Source: Sebastes aleutianus
Taxonomy: Eukaryota > Chordata > Actinopteri > Perciformes > Sebastidae
Assembly (NCBI GenBank): GCA_916700875.1
Contig: CAKAKS010000039.1
Span: 10,857,544-10,921,543 of the forward strand
Direction: 5' to 3'
DNA length: 64,000 nt
In this document: positions 36,511-48,122 of the stretch, one piece after another
Position numbering within the stretch: position 1 is the stretch's first letter
How the letters are laid out: every line of letters begins with the position of its first letter
Notes under the pieces: model-generated
Database searches by the model: none
What the model was told of the DNA's origin: nothing
What the model saw: only the letters and a program-made list of their open reading frames with translations
Made by a program: the position numbers and the translations under genes

Positions 36511-38142
36511 ATGTCTGCTGCCAGCTGTCTGCTGACTGAAGATCAGTTTCTGTGCTCCATCTGTCTGGATGTGTTCACTGATCCAGTCACCACAGCATGT
36601 GGACACAACTTCTGTAAAACCTGCATCACTGAACACTGGGATGTTAATGTCCTATGCCAGTGTCCCAACTGTAAAGAGGTTTTCAACACCAGACCTGAGC
36701 TGCGGGTCAATACTTTCATCTCTGAGATGGCTGCACAGTTCAGACAGTCAGCTCAACAGAAAGCCAGCAGCAGCAGCTCAGAGCAACAAGCTGCCAAACC
36801 AGGAGAAGTTCCCTGTGACGTCTGCACTGGAACCAAACTGAAGGCCCTGAAGTCCTGCCTGGTGTGTCTGGTCTCCTACTGTGAGACTCACCTGGAGCCT
36901 CATCTGACAATGTCAGGCCTGAAAAGACATCAGCTGATCGACCCTGTGGAGAACCTGGAAGGCAGGATGTGTACGAAGCACGATAAACTGCTGGAGCTGT
37001 TCTGTAAGACCGACCAGATGTGTGTCTGCATGCTCTGCACTATTTCAGACCACAAGACACATGATGTTGTTCCTTTGAAAGAAGGATATGATGGAAAGAA
37101 GGCCGAGCTGGAGGCTGAAATTCAGCAGATGATCCAGAAGAGACGACTGAAGATTCAGGAGATGAAACACTCAGTGGAGCTCAGTAAGGAAGATGCTGAC
37201 AGAGAGATAGCAGATGGTGTTCAGGTCTTCACCGCTCTGAAGGAGTCTGTTGAGAGAAGCCAGGCCGAGCTCATCGACACGATCAAAGAGAAGCAGAGAA
37301 AGACAGAGAAACAGGCTGAAGGCTTCATCAAAGAGCTGGAACAGGAAATCTCTGAGCTGAAGAAGAGAAGCACTGAGGTGGAGCAGCTCTTACTCTCTGA
37401 AGACCACCTCCACCTCCTCCAAGGCTTCTCGTCCCTGAACACTGCTCTACCCACCAAAAACTGGACAGAAGTCAGCGTCCGTCCACTTTCATATGAGGGG
37501 ACTGTGGTGAGAGCTGTGAATCAGCTGAAGGAGACGCTCAGTAAACAGATGAAGAAGCTGCTTGAGGCCGAGCTGAAGAGGGTCCAGCAGTCTGCAGTGG
37601 ATGTGACACTTGATCCTGATACAGCAAATCCCAACCTCATCCTGTCTGATGATGGAAAACAAGTAAACTGTGGTGGTGTAAAGAAGAATCTCCCAGACAA
37701 CCCAGAGAGATTTTTTTGTACTTGTGTCTTAGCAAAGCAGAGTTTCTCCTCAGGAAGGTTTTACTACGAGGTTCAGGTTAAAGGGAAGACTGAGTGGGAT
37801 TTAGGAGTGGCCAGAGAGTCGATCAACAGGAAGGGAGACATCACACTGACTCCTCAGAATGGCTACTGGACGATATGGTTGAGGAATAAAAATGAGTACA
37901 AAGCTCTTGCTGACCCTCCAGTCTGTCTCTCTCTGAAGTCTCAGCCTGAGAAGGTGGGGGTGTTTGTGGATTATGAGGAGGGTCTGGTCTCCTTTTATGA
38001 TGTTGATGCTGCAGCTCTTATCTACTCCTTTACTGGCTGCTGCTTCACTGAGAAACTCTACCCATACTTTAGTCCCAGTCCTAACTATGGTGGTAAAAAC
38101 TCTGCCCCTCTGATCATCTCTCCTGTCAATCACACTGAGTAG
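36511..38142 (+). CDS. TRIM-type E3 ubiquitin ligase, btr-like, copy 5 (543 aa)
   Basis: Complete architecture with all zinc ligands. The RING reads VTTACGH, so the Pro before C30 in the other copies is Ala. NQLKETLSK replaces NQLEETLSK near the end of the coiled coil. The SPRY has RFFCTCV (as in copies 2 and 7), KGDITLTPQNG, NKNEYKALADPPVCL and YPYFSPSPNYGG. The intron lacks the foldback and hAT blocks, as in unit 3. AATAAA lies at 38173-38178. The ATG is 9 bases after the acceptor at 36500-36501. Confidence 0.95.
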   Translation: MSAASCLLTEDQFLCSICLDVFTDPVTTACGHNFCKTCITEHWDVNVLCQCPNCKEVFNTRPELRVNTFISEMAAQFRQSAQQKASSSSSEQQAAKPGEVPCDVCTGTKLKALKSCLVCLVSYCETHLEPHLTMSGLKRHQLIDPVENLEGRMCTKHDKLLELFCKTDQMCVCMLCTISDHKTHDVVPLKEGYDGKKAELEAEIQQMIQKRRLKIQEMKHSVELSKEDADREIADGVQVFTALKESVERSQAELIDTIKEKQRKTEKQAEGFIKELEQEISELKKRSTEVEQLLLSEDHLHLLQGFSSLNTALPTKNWTEVSVRPLSYEGTVVRAVNQLKETLSKQMKKLLEAELKRVQQSAVDVTLDPDTANPNLILSDDGKQVNCGGVKKNLPDNPERFFCTCVLAKQSFSSGRFYYEVQVKGKTEWDLGVARESINRKGDITLTPQNGYWTIWLRNKNEYKALADPPVCLSLKSQPEKVGVFVDYEEGLVSFYDVDAAALIYSFTGCCFTEKLYPYFSPSPNYGGKNSAPLIISPVNHTE

Positions 38143-39283
38143 AACAACCAAAGATTCACTTTCATTTGATGTAATAAATGTGTATTTATTGGTTATATAC
38201 AATTTATACATTGTTGTTTTTACAGATTTTTTCTTTTATCCTGAAAGTGTTTTTATTTGATGTGTCACATTGCTACTTATTACTACAACACACAGATTTT
38301 ACCACACTGATTGATATTATCTAATGTAGTCTAATTAATTCTAATAACTGCATTACCTGCCTTCAAGACTGTTAAATCATGAAAAGAAATGTTTGCAGAA
38401 ATAAGAAGCATTTGTACGTGTCAAATTCAAATTGTTTATTATCTGATCATTGTGTATATAAGAAGTGTTGCATACTGGAACAAATTACTGAAGAACAGTT
38501 TATGAATAAGACAAATGTGATTTGCTTTTCTCTCTTTTTCTTTTTAAATAAACAAAAGCAAACTAAAGTTTTTATGGTGTCTGATTAAATTATTTTGTTT
38601 TTGATTGATATCAAAGTTGAAAAAACAGCTGATGGTGATTCTATAATGATACCAAATAATGTGTTTTAAAAACACCATCAGCTGTTCTCAGACTGACTTG
38701 ACCTGACGAGCTCCAACACCCATCACATTTGAGATAGTTGGTAGTGTAAGATTATGTAGTGCTGGGACTTGCTACTGAAAATGGCGTCTGAGCCATTGAA
38801 CTCAGTTTCCCAGGATCCTTGAGCCCTGAACTCCGCTCATGGACTCAACGTTTACAGTAACTATAGGCTACTGTAGCCCATGACCCATTACGTCACCAGG
38901 TCGACAAAACTGTTCTCTCTTTTTCTTTTTGATCTCTCTCTTTTCTCTTCACCTCGGCTCTGCTCTCCACACTGGTGGAGCTCTGAGCACCGTGCAGTCT
39001 GCTTGGAGCAGACACATCAGACTCCTTTCTCCTAGCAGGGATGCAAGAGTCTGCCTGAAAACATCCCTGTTAAGTACGCTCCGCTAACACAGAGCAAACA
39101 GGTTTAGTAGCGGCTACGGCACAGTCTGCCCGCTGACGGTAAAACCACCGGAGCAAAGAAGCCAGTTTAGCGCCAACCTAACTGGACCCTGCAAGGAAAC
39201 AAAGACTGAAGCGACCGGTTTCCTTCAATCTGCACCATCTCAACGCAGCACAGCAAAGACATTGCATTCTCATGGTACTAGCT
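38143..39283. other. Unit 5 3' UTR and spacer
   Basis: Polyadenylation signal at 38173, hairpin, then the spacer. The start codon of the short open frame is lost (CCATTACGTCACC), which argues against that frame being a gene. Confidence 0.55.
38624..38686. repeat. Hairpin after gene 5, one mismatch
   Basis: Left arm 38624-38640 has GGTGATT for GGTGTTT; right arm 38670-38686 is unchanged. Confidence 0.75.
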
Positions 39284-39717
39284 AACAAGCATGAAAGATG
39301 CCATCCCATTGAGTCAATTCCATAGATTACAGAGAATTTGTGACACAAAGGAATCTTTTGATAACCAAGTGAGCATAATGAAATCACGTTTTAAACAAAG
39401 AGGATAAATGTCTAGATGCAGCCTTACAACAGGTGACAACAAAACCACAAGGGGATAGAAAGACAACAAACAAACCAAGTGCTGTCTGTGTTCTAAACTT
39501 TACTGATAGATCAAATGAAATAAAACATTCTATCAGAAAGCATTGGCACATTATTTCCAGAGACACTAAAATCGGTCAGTTATTTAATACACCACCAAGA
39601 ATAACATTCCGTCGAGGAAAGAATTTGAAAGACAAACTGGTACACGCCGATTGTCTTTTTCAAAGACCTAAGACTAGCCTGACCCCTCTACCTGATGGCA
39701 ATTACTTCTGGGTCTGA
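39284..39717 (+). repeat. Penelope-like retroelement fragment, best-preserved copy
   Basis: Translated pieces read like the linker between reverse transcriptase and GIY-YIG nuclease of Penelope-like elements: KSRFKQRGYEDKCLDEALQQ (cleanest in unit 7, 52895-53131), then IRKHWHII and ITFRRGKNLKDKLVHADC. The frame at 39433-39717 is open for 94 codons and ends YFWV, just where a Penelope-like protein would enter its Cys-rich nuclease start. There is no reverse transcriptase core or nuclease, so this is a fossil and not a gene. Identification rests on remembered family motifs. Confidence 0.65.
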
Positions 39718-41334
39718 GTTGTGTTAAACCAGTGCTACTAGTTTGTAGAGAATAAGTGATATGTGAGAACGCCCTCTGGTGGAGTTAATACAATGCAGCC
39801 TGTGGTCATATGAGGTCATGCTCTTAATAAATATCTACACAGTCTGATGCTGGAGCAGATTATATGAAGTCTAATTGGTACAAGTACTCTACGCTTTGTT
39901 GTTTGTTTTGTAGTTTTTTGAGCTCATTCTAAAATCAGCAATTTACTTTCATTTAAGACTTACTTTAAAAGTATTGTACTTTAACTACTTTTACAAATAG
40001 AGAATCACAGAAAAGCCCATTAATCTACTGCTGTGGTCCAATCAGAAGGATTCTCCATCCGAGTTTTAAAATCTTATTTTAGATAAAGAAAATGAGAAAA
40101 TGTGCTCAACATTTTGGAGAACAGCAGTGAAGTGCAGATTGATTAGTTGCTATGATGGATCATAGACTGTATAGTGTATGGAGATAAATACTGAAATGGT
40201 TACAGTCAGAATGAAACATTGGCAAAGGTAGGAAGTATTACATTTACCTAGTCACTTTGTTTTAAGTAATTGTATAGCTATTTTTTTTGCATGACCTAAA
40301 ATCTTTCCAATCGACTGCAACAATATGATGCATTTAACTTTCCCAACTCAGATCTAAGGCCACCTGAAACAGCTACAGCATTAGCATCAGTCATTTTCCA
40401 TTGTGAAAGGAACAATTCACAAATTTTACTTTTAAACAGACTATATTTGTTGTACTGTATTTATCTTGACCCAAGAGAGTGAGAAAAAATACACGTTGCT
40501 GAGATGTTAAAAGGTTACAAATTATAAAATCAAAGACTGAGCTCAACTTTAGACTGATGGGATTGTTGTGTGGTGTTAAAGCCTTCTGACACAATGTACA
40601 GTTTGTTTTTGCATATCTACCACTCAACTGTTTTGTTTTCATTTTGTAGTAGGGTTGAAGGATTTCCTTTGATTTTAGAATGATTATTTCCTGGGAACAT
40701 ATCACTCTTTTCCTAATTATAAACCATCTGTGTTTTCTTAGACACGCTATGGATTTTCCAGTCGTGGAATGTAATTAAGGCCGACTACTCTGTCTGATTG
40801 AGAAGCTTTTTCTAAAATAACGTAAAGGGTTCTCTGATAGAAGTACTTTACTTTTTTGAAACCACAAAATCACAGAGAAGCCTATATTGTGTTCCAGTGA
40901 CAAAAGATTTTCATCTCAGTTTATCTTTACTTTTTTTTCTCCTGTATTGTGATCAGTAAGAAATCTGTCAAAATGAAGAAAAGATAAACAGTTTGTAAAG
41001 CAGCAGAAAAGTGAAATTGCAGGATAAACAGTGAGCTGAACATTGGAGTGTTTGTGGGATTGTAAAGGGACTGTAGAGGAAGCGTTGTAGCCTGTTGATC
41101 AAAAAATACAGGATGTTCTTGAATATCTTGCACATACCTCTTTTGTTATGTTGTCTGTTTGTCTTTGTATGTTGTTTTGGCTGCTTTACTTCCACTGTAG
41201 AAAGAAAGAAGAAGAAACAAAAACTAAAAAACTCATCTTGTTCCAAAGCCATGTCAAGGTATTTAAAAAAAGCCTCACTGACAGAGCTACACTGAGAGGA
41301 GGAGCAACACTGAAAGAGGAGAGCTGCATTTCCT
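39718..41334. other. Unit 6 upstream flank, long form
   Basis: Keeps the optional segment of about 330 bp. No gene is seen. Confidence 0.6.
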
Positions 41335-41477
41335 GAAATGAAAGTGAAAGTTTGTCTGAGAGACAGCAGAGCTGCAGTCGAGACAAGTCTCTGTGTTTCT
41401 CTCTAAAGAAACATTCAACTGAATCCAGCAGGTTTTTATCAACAACACAGCAGAATCTCTGCCAAACACTGGTGAGT
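41335..41477 (+). promoter_or_regulatory. Unit 6 IRF-type motif, noncoding first exon and donor
   Basis: GAAATGAAAGTGAAAG at 41335-41350 with a perfect GAAA-NN-GAAA core. Donor GTGAGT begins at 41472; acceptor AG is at 43570-43571. Confidence 0.62.
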
Positions 41478-42061
41478 ACACTGACCTACAGAGACTAAAT
41501 ACTCTAACTGTCAAGATTTAGTAGAAACCAGAAACCACAACAAAGAAAAAAACAGCAGATAAACTAGTCATGCTAAAAGCTAACTAGTGTAGATTAGATT
41601 CCTTTTGGAGTACAGTATCTGATTTAATGATTATAAAAGGTACCAAATTTACGTTTTACCACTTATAGCTGTTACACACTTTGGTAAACAGCCGTGAACT
41701 TCAAACCCTTTCCTCTCAACTTCTCTGTTTCTGTAGCTGCTGTCTGCCTTTGTAAGCTGATCATATTTACTGTGTTTCAACAACCGGTATTAACTCAAAA
41801 CTTCAGCTCTACTCAGACAGGAAGTTCCTCAATATAGGCCTATATAACTGAAAAGCCATTATTAGAAAGAAAAAATGGAGCAATTTGGCTGTTATTAATG
41901 AACACAATATCTGATTACTGTAAACAAATAGTGGATGAAGAGTTTTGGTTTGTGTTCATTAAACTTGGAACTTGACCATCAATCAGAATCACGACAGGCT
42001 GCAAAAACATTTAATTGTGAGTTTGGCTGCATTTACATCAAAGGTGAAAGAAGTGCTGAAA

Positions 42062-42826
42062 TATGGAGGACAGAAGCTGCCAAAATTAATTATTAAATTA
42101 CGCTATGAATAAATTAATTTCTCATTGAATGTACCAAAGAGATTATTAAAAATAAATCTAGATATTAATTAATTGATGAAATCAGAAATTGATATTTCTG
42201 TTTTAATTTGCATCTTTTGTATTTAATTTTGTATTAATTCCCCTATTTATCTACTCTAATATTTATTTTTCCTTTTTTATTTATTTATATATTTTCATTT
42301 ACTTAAATGTATTTGTTTATTTTTACTTTTATTTTGAATCAGTTAAAAATCATTTTTAGATTTATTTATTCATTGGTTTTCCCTTTGCAATATTCCCCCT
42401 ATTTATTTCCCCAAAGTTATTTATTTCTGTATTCTTTTCTTTATACAATTCCTTTTACATGTCTTTATGCATTTCTGCTTCACTATGTAAATGAGGGGGC
42501 TGTCATTCAACATGTGTCATCATGGGGTCAACTTTAGTGCATAGATTGACTGTACAAGGCGAGCTAACGTTGTCTGCTTATCAACTCCAGTCTTCATCCC
42601 CGGCTCCATACGGTGGGTTGTCAGTCTGCGGCTGAATAGGGGAATTAATACAAAGATAAATTAATAAAGTAAATTAAAACAATTTATGTTACATTCATCA
42701 ATTAATTAATGCCTACACTTGTTTTTAATATTATTTTGGTACATTTAATGACATATTAATTTATTTATCGGGTAATTTAATCATTTATTTATTTATTTTT
42801 GATTTTGACAGGTTTGGCCCTCCATA
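42062..42826. repeat. Foldback element with internal deletion, unit 6
   Basis: The loop and inner right arm are deleted, with the joint near 42630 (GCGGCTGAATAGGGG), sharing the CTGAATA joint with unit 4. Confidence 0.65.
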
Positions 42827-43206
42827 CTGAGATCTTTTACTTGAGTAAAAGTAGTAATACCACAGTTCAGAAATACACTGTTACAAGTAAAAGTCATGCA
42901 TTCAAAATGTTACTTCAGTAAAAGTGCTAAAGTATAAACATCAAAATATACTAAAGTACTAAAAGTTAAAAGTACTCATTATGCTGAAAGGCTCATTTCA
43001 GAATAATATATATTATGTTATTGGATCATTATTATTGATGCATTAATGTGTTCATCACTTTAATATTGCAGCTGGTAAAGGTGGAGCTCATTTTAACAAC
43101 TTTACATATTGCTGGGTAGCTTAGTCCAAAATAAATACATCATGATATTAGTTGACTTCTATTATGTATTATAATCAGAATCTTAAAACTAAAAGTATTA
43201 AATTAA
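42827..43206. mobile_element. hAT-type MITE fragment in intron 1 of unit 6
   Basis: Same fragment as 3815-4200. Confidence 0.5.
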
Positions 43207-43580
43207 TATAGGCTTCTATAAAGTTTGTGTGTCTTTGATTTGTCTTATTATATATGCTTTTTATTTCCCATAAATGTTTGTAGGTTAATGCTTGCTAATG
43301 TATTAATAATTCCACTCACAGCATGACCTGACTGCATAATATGCTGTCTTAATAAATCAGACACTGAGTAGATGCCATCAAATTCATTGACGACTACAGC
43401 ACATATTTGCGTTGCACCATTTTTAAAATAAATATGGCCCTCAGTTGGATGCAATATAACAGCGTTCAGGATGACTCTCATTATATTCCACTAACCATAA
43501 TTTGATTTTATTAAACAAATAAGTAAAAGATAGGTAATTACAGTTTTGTTTTTCGCTCATTTTGTCCTCAGAGTGTAGAT

Positions 43581-45212
43581 ATGTCTGCTGCCAGCTGTTT
43601 GCTGACTGAAGATCAGTTTCTGTGCTCCATCTGTCTGGATGTGTTCAATGATCCAGTCGCCACACCATGTGGACACAACTTCTGTAAAACCTGCATCACT
43701 CAACACTGGGATATTAGTGTCCTATGCCAGTGCCCCAACTGTAAAGAGGTTTTCAACACTAGACCTGAGCTGCGGGTCAATATTTTGATCTCTGAGATGG
43801 CTGCTCAGTTCAGACAGTCAGCTCAACAGAAAGCCAGCAGCAGCAGTAGTTCAAAGCAACAAGCTGCCAAACCAGGAGAAGTTCCCTGTGACGTCTGCAC
43901 TGGAACCAAACTGATGGCCCTGAAGTCCTGCCTGGTGTGTCTGGAATCCTACTGTGAGACTCACCTGGAGCCTCATCTGACAAGGTCAGCTCTGAAAAGA
44001 CATCAGCTGATCGACCCTGTGGAGAACCTGGAAGGCAGGATGTGTACGAAGCACGATAAACTGCTGGAGCTGTTCTGTAAGACCGACCAGATGTGTGTCT
44101 GCATGCTTTGCACTATTTCAGAACACAAGACACATGATGTTGTTCCTTTGAAAGAAGGATATGATGGAAAGAAGGCCGAACTGGAGGCTGAAATTCAGCA
44201 GATGATCCAGAAGAGACGGCTGAAGATTCAGGAGATCAATTACTCAGTGGAGCTCAGTAAGGAAGATGCAGACAGAGAGATAGCAGATGGTGTTCAGGTC
44301 TTCACCGCTCTGAAAGAGTCTGTTGAGAGACGCCAGGCCGAGCTCATCGACACGATCAAAGAGAAGCAGAGAAAGACAGAGAACCAGGCTGAAGGCTTCG
44401 TCAAAGAGCTGGAACAGGAAATCTCTGAGCTGAAGAAGAGAAGCACTGAAGTGGAGCAGCTCTCATGTTCTGAAGACCACCTCCACCTCCTCCAAGGCTT
44501 CCCGTCCCTGAACACTGCTCTCCCCACCAAAAACTGGACAGAAGTCAACGTCCATCCACTATTTGAGGGGATTGTGAGGAGAGCTGTAAATCAGCTGGAG
44601 GAGACGCTCAGTAAACAGATGAAGAAGCTGCTTGAAGCCGAGCTGAAGAGGATTCAGCAGTCTGCAGTGGATGTGACACTTGATCCTGATACAGCATATC
44701 CCAACCTCATCCTGTCTAATGATGGAAAACAAGTTAAACATAGTGATGTAAAGAAGAATCTCCCAGATAACCCAGAGAGATTTGATACTTGTGCTATTGT
44801 ATTAACAAAGCAGAGTTTCTCTTCAGGAAGATTTTACTACGAGGTTCAGGTTAAAGGGAAGACTGAGTGGTATTTAGGAGTGGCCAGAGAGTCGATCAAC
44901 AGGAAGGGAAGCATCACGCCGAGCCCTCAGATTGGCTACTGGTTAATATGCCTGAAGAATGAAGAGTACAAAGCTTGTGCTGGCCCTCCAGTCCGTCTCT
45001 CTCTGGAGTCTCAGCCTGAGAAGGTGGGGGTGTTTGTGGATTATGAGGAGGGTCTGGTCTCCTTTTATGATGTTGATGCTGCAGCTCTTATCTACTCCTT
45101 TACTGGCTGCTGCTTCACTGAGAAACTCTACCCACTCTTTTGTCCTCAAAATAACAGTGGTGGTAAAAACTCTGGCCCTCTCATCATCTCTCCTGTCAAT
45201 CACACTGAGTAG
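43581..45212 (+). CDS. TRIM-type E3 ubiquitin ligase, btr-like, copy 6 (543 aa, most divergent)
   Basis: Complete architecture and zinc ligands, but the most changed of the intact copies. The RING has FNDPVATPCGH and ITQHWDIS. LISEM replaces FISEM after it, and the Ser tract ends SSKQQ. The coiled coil has QEINYSVEL for QEMKHSVGL and VERRQAEL for VERSQAEL. The linker has VNVHPLFEGIVRRAV. The SPRY has SNDGKQVKHSD, RFDTCAIVLTKQ, EWYLGVA, KGSITPSPQIGYWLICLKN (one residue shorter in the next loop), YPLFCPQNNSGG and GPLIISP. The changes cluster in variable positions and the frame is intact, so it is probably functional. AATAAA lies at 45259-45264. The ATG is 9 bases after the acceptor at 43570-43571. 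Confidence 0.95.
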   Translation: MSAASCLLTEDQFLCSICLDVFNDPVATPCGHNFCKTCITQHWDISVLCQCPNCKEVFNTRPELRVNILISEMAAQFRQSAQQKASSSSSSKQQAAKPGEVPCDVCTGTKLMALKSCLVCLESYCETHLEPHLTRSALKRHQLIDPVENLEGRMCTKHDKLLELFCKTDQMCVCMLCTISEHKTHDVVPLKEGYDGKKAELEAEIQQMIQKRRLKIQEINYSVELSKEDADREIADGVQVFTALKESVERRQAELIDTIKEKQRKTENQAEGFVKELEQEISELKKRSTEVEQLSCSEDHLHLLQGFPSLNTALPTKNWTEVNVHPLFEGIVRRAVNQLEETLSKQMKKLLEAELKRIQQSAVDVTLDPDTAYPNLILSNDGKQVKHSDVKKNLPDNPERFDTCAIVLTKQSFSSGRFYYEVQVKGKTEWYLGVARESINRKGSITPSPQIGYWLICLKNEEYKACAGPPVRLSLESQPEKVGVFVDYEEGLVSFYDVDAAALIYSFTGCCFTEKLYPLFCPQNNSGGKNSGPLIISPVNHTE

Positions 45213-46110
45213 AACAACCATTTGATTTTCTACAGTAAGATTCACTTTCATTTAATGTAATAAATGTATATTTGTTAATAACTGAATTAGGCTACCTGCC
45301 TTCAAGACTGTTCGATCATCAAAAACAATGTACTCATAAATAAAAAGCATTTACACATTCGTGAAAGGGAAAATTTGGCAGCTTTTATGTGGATGTCCAA
45401 TCAGTGTTGATTGTAAATGTAGTCAGCTGAAGCAAAAAAATCGTCAGTGTGTGGTATATTGACCCAGAGAATTTGCAGCTGCAAAATCTGTTGCTCTTCC
45501 TACATCCAGCGTTGTCATTTGATGTGACAGTGACGTAGTTGGATACGAGGAAGAACTACAATGTAGGAGACTTTAGCGGTGAAGATATCAAGTGAATGTA
45601 CAGTAGAGTTTGCAGTTTGTGTACAAATAAATTACTGCAGCTCCTCAAGACCTACTGAAGTTGCCATGTGTTGTTTACTGGCTGCTGAGTGCAGTAATGG
45701 GGGCGCATAGAGGCGGCATTGGACAGAAGCTCACGCAATGCATCCTGGTACATGTAGGCACTGCCGGCATGGCTCTGCGAGCAGCAGAACTCAGCTTTCT
45801 GGATATAGCAGCACTGAGTAATTTATTGCTTCAATTGACTACATTAACCATCAACACTGATTGTACATCCACATAAAACAAGCCAAATTTTTCCTTTTAA
45901 ATGTCTGGTTGCCAAATTCAAAACTTTTTATTGTCTGATCATTGTGTTAAAGAAAGGTTGCATACTGGCACCAATTACTGAAGTATTTCATGAATAAGAC
46001 AAAATGAATTTGCTTTTCTTTCCTTTTCTTTTTATATAAAAAAAAAGCTGTCTGATAAGTAATTTGTTTTTCATTCATATCAAAGCTGACAAACAGCTGA
46101 TGATGTTTGG
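45213..46110. other. Unit 6 3' UTR and diverged flank
   Basis: Differs from the other units soon after the polyadenylation signal. It holds a MITE (45364-45898) and a degraded left arm of the hairpin (about 46092-46107, one change) with no right arm. The spacer block and the Penelope-like fragment are absent, and the sequence passes directly into the next upstream flank. Confidence 0.6.
45364..45898. mobile_element. MITE with terminal inverted repeats of about 75 bp, unique to unit 6
   Basis: The left end (AAATTTGGCAGCTTTTATG, TGGATGTCCAATCAGTGTTG) recurs in reverse complement at the right (CAACACTGATTGTACATCCA, CATAAAACAAGCCAAATTT). The interior has a 71-codon frame without a domain and no transposase. 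The target duplication is unclear. Confidence 0.75.
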
Positions 46111-47395
46111 AATGAGATCTGAGGATGCTCTCTAGTGGCGTTCATAACAAACTGCAGCCTGTGGACATATGAGGTCCTCTTAAATAATTACACAGTCTGA
46201 TGCTGAAGCAGATTACATGAATGCAGGAGCACAAAATCAAAGTCTAATTGGTAAAAGTACTTTGTCTAAAGTAACTGATGAGCTTTTTGGTGTGTTCTGT
46301 AGTTTTTTGAGCTCATTCTAAAATCAGCAACTTTACTTTCATTTAAAACTTACTTTAAAAGTATTTTACTTTAACTACTTTTACAAATAGAGAATCACAG
46401 AAAAGCCCATTAATCTACTGCTGTGGTCCAATCAGACGGATTCTCCATCCGAGTTTTAAAATCTTATTTTAGATAAAGAAAATGAGAAAATGTGCTCAAC
46501 ATTTTGGAGAACAGCAGTGAAGTGCAAAAGGGATTAGTTGTTAAGATGGATCATAGACTGTATAGTGTATGGAGATAAATACTGAAATGGTTACAGTCAG
46601 AATGACACATTGGCAGAGGTAGGAAGTATTACATTTACTTAGTCACTTTGTTTTAAGTAATTGTGCGGCTATTTTGCATGACCTAAAATCTTTCCATTTT
46701 GTAGTAGCGTTGAAGGATTTCCTTTGATTTTAAAATTATTACTTCCTGTGAACATATCACTCTTTTCCTAATTATAAACCATCTGTGTTTTCTTAGACAC
46801 ACTATGGATTTTCCAGTCGTGGAATGTAATTAAGGCCGACTACTCTCTCTGATTGAGGAGCTTTTCTAAAATAAAATAAAGGGTTCTCTGATAGAAGTAC
46901 TTTACTTTTTTGAAACCTCAAAATCACAGAGAAGCCTATATTGTGTTCCAGTGACAAAAGATTTTCATCTCAGTTTTTCTTTACTTTTTTTCTCCTGTAA
47001 TGTGATCAGTAAGAAATCTGTCACATGAAGAAAAGATGGTGAACAGTTTGTAAAGCAGCAGAAAAGTGAAATTGCAGGATAAACAGTGAGCTGAACATTG
47101 GAGTGTTTGTGGGATTGTAGAGGGACTGTAGAGGAAGCGTTGTAGCCTGTTGATCAAAAAATACAGGATGTTCTTGAATATGTTGCACTGACCTCTTTTG
47201 TTGTGTTGTCTGTTTGTAGTTGTATGTTCTTTTGGCTGCTGTTTACTTCCACTGGAGAGAAAAGAAGAAATCAAAAGTAAAAAACTAATCTTGTTCCAAA
47301 GCCATGTCAAGGTATTTAAAAAAAGCCTCACCTACAGAGCTACACTGAGAGGAGGAGCAACACTGAAAGAGGAGAGCTGCAACGTCTCATTTCCT
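46111..47395. other. Unit 7 upstream flank, short form
   Basis: Lacks the optional segment (joint near 46692). Its first 200 bp are closer to 15776-15960 in unit 2 than to the usual form, for example GAATGCAGGAGCACAA. No gene is seen. Confidence 0.55.
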
Positions 47396-47538
47396 GAAAT
47401 GAAAGTGAATGTTTGTCTGAGCCACAGCAGAGCTGCAGTCGAGACAAGAATCTCTGTTTCTCTCTAAAGAAACATTCAACTGAATCCAGCAGGTTTTTAT
47501 CAACAACACAGCAGAATCTTTGCCAAACACTGGTGAGT
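47396..47538 (+). promoter_or_regulatory. Unit 7 IRF-type motif, noncoding first exon and donor
   Basis: GAAATGAAAGTGAAT at 47396-47410; the last core base is T, the third variant seen. Donor GTGAGT begins at 47533; acceptor AG is at 50220-50221. Confidence 0.58.
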
Positions 47539-48122
47539 ACACTGACCTACAGAGACTAAATACACTAACTGTCAAGATTTAGTTGAAACCAGAAACCACA
47601 CCAAAGAAAAAAACAGCAGATAAACTAGTCATGCTAAAAGCTAACTAGTGTAGCTTAGATTCCTTTTGGAGTACAGTATCTGATTTAATGATTATAAAAG
47701 GTACCAAATTTAGGTTTCACCACTTATAACTGTTACACACTTTGGTAAACAGCCGTGAACTTCAAACCCTTTCCTCTCAACTTCTCTGTTTCTGTAGCTG
47801 CTGTCTGCCTTTGTAAGCTGATCATATTTACTGTGTTTCAACAACCGGTATTAACTCAAAACTTCAGCTCTACTCAGACAGGAAGTTCCTCAATATAGGC
47901 CTATATAACTGAAAAGCCATTATTAGAAAGAAAAAATGGAGCAATTTGGCTGTTATTAATGAACACAATATCTGATTACTGTAAACAAATAGTGGATGAA
48001 GAGTTTTGGTTTGTGTTCATTAAACTTGGAACTTGACCATCAATCAGAATCACGACAGGCTGCAAAAACATTTAATTGTGAGTTTGGCTGCATTTACATC
48101 AAAGGTGAAAGAAGTACTGAAA

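Noticed and set aside
45661..45876. 71-codon frame after gene 6
   Set aside because: It lies inside the MITE at 45364-45898 and resembles no known protein.
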